IMG/VR virus record: IMGVR_UViG_3300022602_000102
Span: 1-59,984 of that record
DNA length: 59,984 nt
Source: a virus
Direction: 5' to 3' (one strand)
Position 1 is the stretch's first letter; the number at the start of each line of letters is the position of its first letter. Positions 26,201 through 35,200 of this stretch are shown one piece after another. Below the pieces are notes generated by a model. That model searched no databases. It was not told the DNA's origin and saw only the letters and a program-made list of their open reading frames with translations. The position numbers and the translations under genes are program-made.

Positions 26201-29200
26201 ACAAAACTAGTTTTGAACGCCCAGTCAATAAACACTTGCTCGCTATGTGCATATTTTATTGCGGCAATAAACAAATCTAGATAGTTTTGTTTTAAATCAC
26301 CGATGAAAATATCTTGTTTAATAGCATTTAAAATAATACGTAATTCTGTAGAAGCTACAACGTCGAACCCGTTATCGTAAATATCAGAATCATATCCAAT
26401 ATTAGTAGTTTCAAAGTTGTATAATTTAGTGCTTAGTTGAATTGTTCCGTTTTGTATACCAACTACATTGTAACTTTGTGTCCAGTCAACGCTAGTACTG
26501 TTAGCATATTTTTCTAACAATAACCAGCCGCCGGAGTTTACAGTAGAAACTTTTACAAGCTCTCCAATTTTAGGCTGAATTGAATTTAATTCAACTAAAG
26601 TAGAAATTAAATAATCAGCAGATGTATACTGACTATATCCAGTTGCATACCAATCTGCATAATTCCAATAATTTCTAACATCATACGCTTGTGTTAGAAT
26701 TCTTGACCATGTGCCGGCGCCTGTGCTAGTTGAACTAGGTGTCCAGGAATAGATACTCCAGTTACCATTAGCCTGACTATCGCTAGATACTAACACACAA
26801 TAACTTCTTACAACAAGTGTAGTATTATCAGGATCATATCCTGCGCCGCCGTTATATACTGAAACTCCTGTTATTTTACCATTAGTAATAGTTGTAGTAA
26901 TCTTGGCGTTTTTACCAGATCCTACAATTTCAACACTTGGGCCAATACCGGTATTGTCATCAGTACCATTACCATAACCGCTACCTGCAAATGTTATAGT
27001 AACGTTTGTAATCGTTCCATTTACAATTACTGGTGTTAATTGCGCTTGTCTAAACGAATTAATGTTAACGTATGCTAAATCTGCATCTGTATTTTGTGTT
27101 TGGTCGTATAAACCTGTAACAGTAGTAGGAGTTGTGTCATAACTTTCTAACTGAGTAAGATTATAATTTTCACTTATTTGATTTAGTAGTAGTGTAACGT
27201 TAACACGTTCAACAAATTCTTTCAATGCCTCAATGCGATTTACAAACATGCTTTGACGAGGTCTATTTAAAATACCGTAACGTAGTTTAACAGGTTGTTT
27301 AGGATCCGGTACAGGGCGGCCTGCGCTGTCAACACCGCATAAACTATCAAACCATTTTTGTTCAATCGTTGCTGGCAAGTCAACATTTGTATCATCGCTG
27401 ATTAAACTCCACTGACTATGTACATTTTGATCTGTCTTATCTGTTAACCAATATTCTACAGCTAGGACTACATCTTTTGATTTCAAATATGAACGAGCAT
27501 TTACTAAACTAAAGCTATCAGCACCTAGTAGTGCAAGATATGTATATGCTTGACCTCGAGGATTTGATATTAATAAAGACACATCCAGAGCAGACATGTT
27601 TCTGCCTGGGGCTGCTGGTGTAACGTTTTTATTTTTTACCCAGAAATAGTAAGTATTTGTAAATTTCTTAGTAATGTTATTATATTTTTGTGTAGTACAA
27701 TAAGCATTATTTCCGTACAAACTTGTTCCACTAATACCCTGTGCTAAACCAGCAGGAGTGTCTGCTTGAGCATCCCATGCTTCTGGTAACAATTTTGTGC
27801 TTACCCATTCGTAAATATCTACACTTGCGCCAACAGCCAATGTATTCCAAGAATTGTTTCTGTAACTTACATCATCTAGATAAGCGTTAACAAACTTAGC
27901 TGTTGATAGATTCCACCATAGTTGACCAACTTGCGCTGGGCCCCAGAATGATTTAGTATCTGTATTCACAGGTGCATTATTAGCTGAGTAAGAGTATGTA
28001 GAAGGATCATAGAATGATTTATATTTTATTTCTTCATCAGCTGGGCCTGGTATTTTTCCCTGATTTGGATCAATAACATCTAGATAAGTCGACAATGTGC
28101 CAAGTGCTTTATTGTATAAGAACGCTTTTTTAATTTTCTTAACATTGGCTATTGATACACCTGTTCGACCTACAGTCCAAGAAAGAGCACTCTGAGGTTT
28201 ACTATAAGCATATATTAAACCAGAATGTGTGTATGTTCTATCAGTTGCATACGGTGCGCTGACTATAATTTGATTATTACAAACTGCAAATCCAATACCG
28301 TATCCATCAGTTGAACTATTAGTTGTTGATAAACTTTCACTGAATACCCAAGTGTTTGCATACATGTCATATATGTCTACTCGTCCACTGCCTGGATGCT
28401 GTGTTACGAAATCAGTACTTGATTTATCAAAGGTTGTTGTATTCTTATCTAATGTAGTTGTAATACTTGTATTGCCATGCTCGCTATAGACTATCAGTGT
28501 TTGATAGTCGTTCATGAAGGCAATCTTACTACCAAAATTACTGTATGGTTGCGGATATTGATTAGTTATAGTAAACACAGGATTTTGATTATAACTACCA
28601 TTTACACGTTGATACACATATACAGCGCCTACTGTATAATCCGATACGGCAATATATGTTCCGTTGTTAGAAACTGCAACAGATTGTCCGTATGAACTGC
28701 TATATCGAATAGTCTCTGTAGAGCTTAATTGCTCCGAAGTATTAGAATTAAGGTTGTATATAAATGCGTTGTAAGGAGGAGCTCCTGCCGATGTTGTAAC
28801 TACAAGTGTTGAATTATCAGCACTTACTGTTAAATTATTACCAAAACCGGTATTAGTAATCGATGGCGTTGGATCAAATGTATTGCCAAAACTCCAACTT
28901 TCTTCAACAAATTTTAATGCTCCAGTAGGTGTTGAGTCTGGAGCAGCATTTAATGTAACTGTGTTAACGCTAGTTATAGCAGTAACATACTGTCCCGAAG
29001 TAAATCCAGTACCTTGAACGTACATTCCAACTGAAATTCCATACACAGGAACAGCGACATTGCTTGACAACACTAGTTGATAAGGGTCTGCTGTTGTAAA
29101 ACTTCCAACAGGATTATAATTTGCTGGTACATAGTTTGTTATTCCGTAATTTAATGAATACACTCTACCTGTACTGCTATTATAACCTTCTGCCGATATG

Positions 29201-32200
29201 TATAGGGTGTTGCTTCCAAACTCTAAATTAGATCCAAACAATTCATAGTCAACAGGTACTGGGCTTACAATAGTATCCACTAGTGAATAAAAATTGTTGT
29301 TGTCTTTCTTATACAATGATACAACACCTTGTTGAACATGTATAGATTGATTTGCTAATATTTTTAGTATTGCAGTTCCAGATCCTTGATATGCATAACC
29401 AGTGCCTGGAGTAACACCTGAACTGCTAGCAGTTGCAGTAAAAATAGTACCAACTGCATTAGGAGTTGAGCCAGATGCACCAACAAAGGCAAAATTAGTT
29501 GTTCCTGGGTTTACAATAATATATGTTTTACCTACAACAAATTGTCCATCTGCAACTAACCCTGTACCATTAGCTACAAAAGTAGTTCCAATGTTGTTAT
29601 TAGAAGCACCAATCAAAGTAAAATCAGTTAACAACCCAGCAGAGCCTACACTATTAATCTGATAAGTGTTACCTATTTGGAAATTTCCTGATTCAATAAT
29701 ATCACCATAAGATGTAATGGCGCTTGATAGATAGTTAATTTTTGTCCACGCAGATTGTCCAGTTTGGCTTTGAGATACAAACCCATATATAACTCCGTTA
29801 GTTGCTTGAACTTCAAATGTTAAATCATTTATAATATCCTGGCCGCCGAGATCACTGCCCGAGATTACAATTTTGTCGCCAGTTAAGTACCCAGTACCGC
29901 CATTTGTAATACCTTGTGAAACAATACTATATCCACCGATATATGTAGATACTGTAAATGTTGCGCCAGTTCCAGGAACTATTACACCGCTTACATTAGC
30001 TTTAGTAGCGGCAAGTAACACAGAATTTTCTTTAGAACTAGGCACTCCACTCACAATAGAAATTGCAGAAATTCCTGATACTGAATTCAAACTATTCACT
30101 TGAATTAAAATATCATCATTAGGACTTATTCCGCCGAGCTGTGTTCCAACAATTTTTATTATGTTGCCAACTTTATAGCCAATGCCTCCATAATTTACAT
30201 TCACTTGATAAGTTCCATTTGTAGGAACACTTATGCCGTTTACTACAGTAGTAGTTGTAGGAACAACAATTACATCAAATATTGCGCCTGTTCCAGTTAC
30301 AGTAACAGTACCTGTTACACTAGTATATTGAGGAGATATAGCATTTAAAGTTTCATAATAATTTGTGACACCGTCAACAGTGTATGAAACAATAGAACCT
30401 GAACTATAAGTGTGAGTTTGATCGTAAGTACCAGCATATCTAGTAGATACTTCGCCTGCTGTTTTTGATCCTACTGCCAACCATGTGCCATCAGAACTAA
30501 ATTTAACTGCACTTGGTAACGTATTACCAGAACCCCATGTCACTGGAGACGCAATCAGTTGGTGTTCTGCCCAACTAGTAGTTGTGCCCGATTTATAGTA
30601 TACTGTAACATCGCCACTATTATCTGCAACTGCTAATAAATTTCCAATTTTAGATACATCTAATATGCTACCAAATGCTAAATTGTTAGAAGGAAATTCA
30701 TTAATTACAGATGATTCGCTGTAAACACGGTTGTATTGCCATGATGCCCAATTGCCATCTCCCGGGAATGTGTTGTCTACCCAAATTATTTCACCATTGT
30801 TAAGTTTAGGTGTTAAGATAGAATCAATACTATCCATGTCACTTGCACGTTGACTAATTAACGCAAATATTGTAATGCTGCTTAACTGTGTAAACGGTTC
30901 TGGGAATCCTTTAATAGTAGTGTTGATAGAGATTGAATTTAAAGTTACACTTGAAACTTGATAAAAACCGGCAAACACACTTACTTGACTAATTCCTATA
31001 TACGATCCAGCAGTAATATTAACAATTTCATTTGCTTTGATTGTTAATACATTTTTAGTCGAATCATAAGTAACACTTTCAACTTTTAAATTAATATCTG
31101 TAAAACGATATACATTCCAGAATCCAGCCTGAGGAGTATCAAACGTTACCCAGATGTAATCGCCGTTGTTAAAAGTTGTAATATCTTGGCTTGTAAGATT
31201 TGATAAAGAACTTAATGTTACATGCACATCTGAAGGATTTACATAACCAGCACTACGTAACAACGGTTTATAGTTTGTAACTGTAGGGAAAGGTGTTGAA
31301 GAATATCCAACAGGTGCTAGGTAAATGTCATTTGGTGTTTGTTGTATAACAAATGGGTTAATAGAAACATCTACTCTAGGAACTAACAAAATTCCTTGAG
31401 GGTTATTTTTAAATTTGTTTTCGTCTAATACAAATTCAATGTCTTCAAATGCGTTGCTTGCACCATATTGCCCAACACGTAACGCCCACTCTTCGTAAAA
31501 TACTAAACTTTCTTCTTGGTCCGAACTTAATACATTAAACAATTTATTAAGTACGTTCTGTGTACCTTTTTCACGAATCATTCCTTGATAGAATTTAAAT
31601 TCGCTAACATCATCTTGAATAATATTATCAAGATATTGACGTTTTTGGTAACCAATTAAATGTTGTGCAATTTTTTGTTGCTCTGAATTAAAATTATCAA
31701 CTTCTGTACTGTAAAAATCTACGAATTGTGTAGCCACAGTTGTCCAGTTAGGCAGTATTTGACTACTTGGTTTAGAAGGTAACTGAGTCCAGTTACTAGA
31801 TTCAAAGGTACTAGTACCTGGTAAAAACTCGTTAGCACTATAATAATAACCTTGATAGGCTATAATATCTCCCATATTATAGTCTTTCCATGGTTGCCAA
31901 TTTTGTATCTTAGCAGCATCAAAAATAAATCCTGGGATATCTAATCCGCCGTACCAATCAATAGTTACATAGCCACTGACTTTAATTCGCTCTCTGCGGT
32001 AGCCGCTTGGAGGATTATAAATCACATCATTAAAGATGTCAGTGTTATTAAGAATAATAACATGTTCGTTTTGTATTAGATAAAAACTAGCACAATAAAT
32101 TCCAGATGTAGTACGTGGAGCATAAGTTACTAAATTTCCATTTCTGTAACTATCTAATTCATTTGGTGTTATCGGAGTGCCGTCAACTTTAAAAATTTCA

Positions 32201-35200
32201 TAACTATTGAACTTATTACTAATGTCATCAACTACAGTCAATGCTGTTTTAAAAGTTATAGATGCTGCGCTAGGACTTAAACTAATAACACCTGCGCCGA
32301 CTGGGCTTAGTCCATCTAATTTTTCAAAATCGTCTGGATTAAAATCAGGACTAGCTGGAATGCTGGTTATTGCACTATAATATTCGCCTTCATAACGAAC
32401 TATTGTACCATAGGCAATAGGTTTATTAGGCAACCAGTCACTCCATTTATCTTGTCCTGTACTCCAGTTTTGTGTGCTCCAGAACATAAATTCTTTTGCA
32501 CTAGTTGTCCAGTTTGCTACTAATCCAAGATTACTGTTAAAATCATCAAAGATAAACCCTTGGTCTGTTAGATATTGCTCGTAGCCAAGTAAAAAGTCAA
32601 TAACTTCTTGTACTGTACCTAATTCTGTTCCGTACGGTATTGTTAAAACTTCAGTACGGTCAAAATTAGTTCTAAATTGAGCACTTACTCCGCCTACTAC
32701 AGGCAAAGAACTTAGTACTTGGAAATACATAGGTTCAAAACTATCGCTGGCAACATTGGCTACAACTGTATTATAGTATCGTCCATTATAAACAACAATA
32801 GTTCCTGGAACATATTGTTCGTCAGTAGTCCATTGTGTATAACTTTTACTAATGCCGCCAATATTAACTGTTGATCCAGATTCAATATAATTGTAATAAT
32901 TAAAATAAGGTTGTGTTCTGCTGTAACCTTGTATTTGGTATCCAGTTGATAACTTAGTAATACGAACACCACTATAAGTTAAACGTGTAACTGGACTGCT
33001 AGTGTTTAAAAATACTTGATAATCTTCTGGTGGAATAAAAATACTACCAGTACTCATTGGAGTTTTAGACTCCAATAACAAATTAAACTGGCTTTGATTT
33101 GTAAATGCACCCACACGATAACTTAATTGTGGAGTCATCGTAGCTAAATCATTCGCATAGCTATTGTATGATTCAATATTATTACTAAAAATATAATTTA
33201 AGATAAGATCAACAACATAGTTAATAATACCTGCTGTTTGTGTTCTAGTAGTATTACTATATAAATTTGGTAGCCTGATATCTGCGGGTCTTACACGCAA
33301 ACCTGTATCGGCGTAAACTAACTGTCCTGCTAAGTTACGAACAATTCTAGATCTATCAATTAATGTACCAAATGTTTTTGCAGGAGTTAATAACATACTA
33401 GTAATCAATACGCTAAATGGATAATGACTACTTCTTCTCCAAGCAGATTCGACAGGAGCTACATCTCCAAATACAAAATCAGATGCCGATTGGTCTGGTT
33501 TAATTAGACCACGTGCTAGACCCGAAGTTGTCGGATCTAATAAATTTCCTGATTCATCAACAGGAATGTGTTGTAATAAAAATGGTTTTGCAAATTTAGT
33601 AGAATAAATTACAGGTACACCCGGTTCTTTAATTGCTCCTAAACTGATATCTGTCCACATTGGAAGATTATCACTAGTATACGGAGCTGGTCCATACAAT
33701 TTAATCCACCAACTTGGCATTACGCTAAACCCTAACATTTCCCATGGAGTTAAATGAGGGCGATCAGTGTCTAGTAACCAACGATAAATTCCACGCCAGT
33801 ATCCTGGAACGTTTGTTCCATTAGGTGCCAGACTAGTAGAATAGTTATAGGTAAAAGGATTACTTAGATTATAACTTAAAGGTTTAGTAAAGTCGCTGCC
33901 AATTAACCCAGTCCATTTATAAAAGTTAGGAGACAATACTTGATTAAATTCTGCCAAACTGTATGGATTTGTTCTATTGTAACTAGGAATAATTTCAGAT
34001 ATATCAAAAATATCAGGATTATATTTTACTTTGATGTTGTTGTAAATTCTAGTTTCTAATTCTAAAATAATATCATCTCTGTAATCACCGTAGGCTAATA
34101 TAATACTGCCATCATGGCCTTGTATAACATTTTGCGGTGTTAATAATGTAGTATCTAAATAAATTTGAGGAATATACGCAGGCCAAATACCTAATTTAGT
34201 CGGAGTTTCTGGAACAAAACAACCGTCAGTATTATCATATTCATATGTAGTTAACACATCTCCGTTGTTAAGTTGCACATTTGAATCAATAATAAACATT
34301 GATTGGTCATTAAATGTATAATCTCTTCCATATACAAGCTGTGTTGTTACACCAGCTGTAGTTTGATATATGCAAACTGCTTTATTAGATAACTTGTTTA
34401 AATCAAAACTAGTTGTTAGAGGATAATATTTTATTCTGTAATCAACAACATCAATATTCGAGACGATTGCAGCACCGTGCGGTACCATATCGCTAAAATA
34501 ATATGGAGCAGTATTAGGTAAGGTTGAATTTAATTTTGATAAAATTAAATCTACCATTTTAACTGGAGTAGTATCGACTCCTAACGAACCAGCTATGGCT
34601 ACAAATTTACGTTTAAAATTACTATAATCATCTCTAGCTGTTTGAATTGCATCGATAACATTAGTAGACTCGCTAGTCATATGATATAAACTAAGACTTA
34701 ACGGTCCGCTGTGTTGTACAAATTTAGTACCATATTGTGTTATGTTGCCGAGGTCTCTTAAATTACTAGTTCCTGGAAATACTCCAATAAATGTAACACC
34801 ATTAACATCGTTAGATGTTTTATCATATCCAAGATTATCGATATCAGATGCATCGTTTCCTTGTTCAGGATTGTATACGTTATCAATAATACTATTAACA
34901 TGGTCAATGACTTCGCCTAATGTAAATGTTCCCATTACATCGTTCATTGGATTATTTTGAAGATTTACTGGAATTTCATAATAGCCATTTGAATTAATTG
35001 GCTCGGTTGAATAAACTTTAATTGTTACAATGTCAGTCAACGCCACAGGTTGTGCAAATACAACTTGATAGTAAGTAGGTGCAGAAACAAGTGACCAGTG
35101 ATCTATCGCAACTCTATTTGAATTAATATAAACTCTAACATCGTCTTGATCTAAATCAAATGCAGTATTTGGTGTATCAAAAATATCAATATTAAAATTA

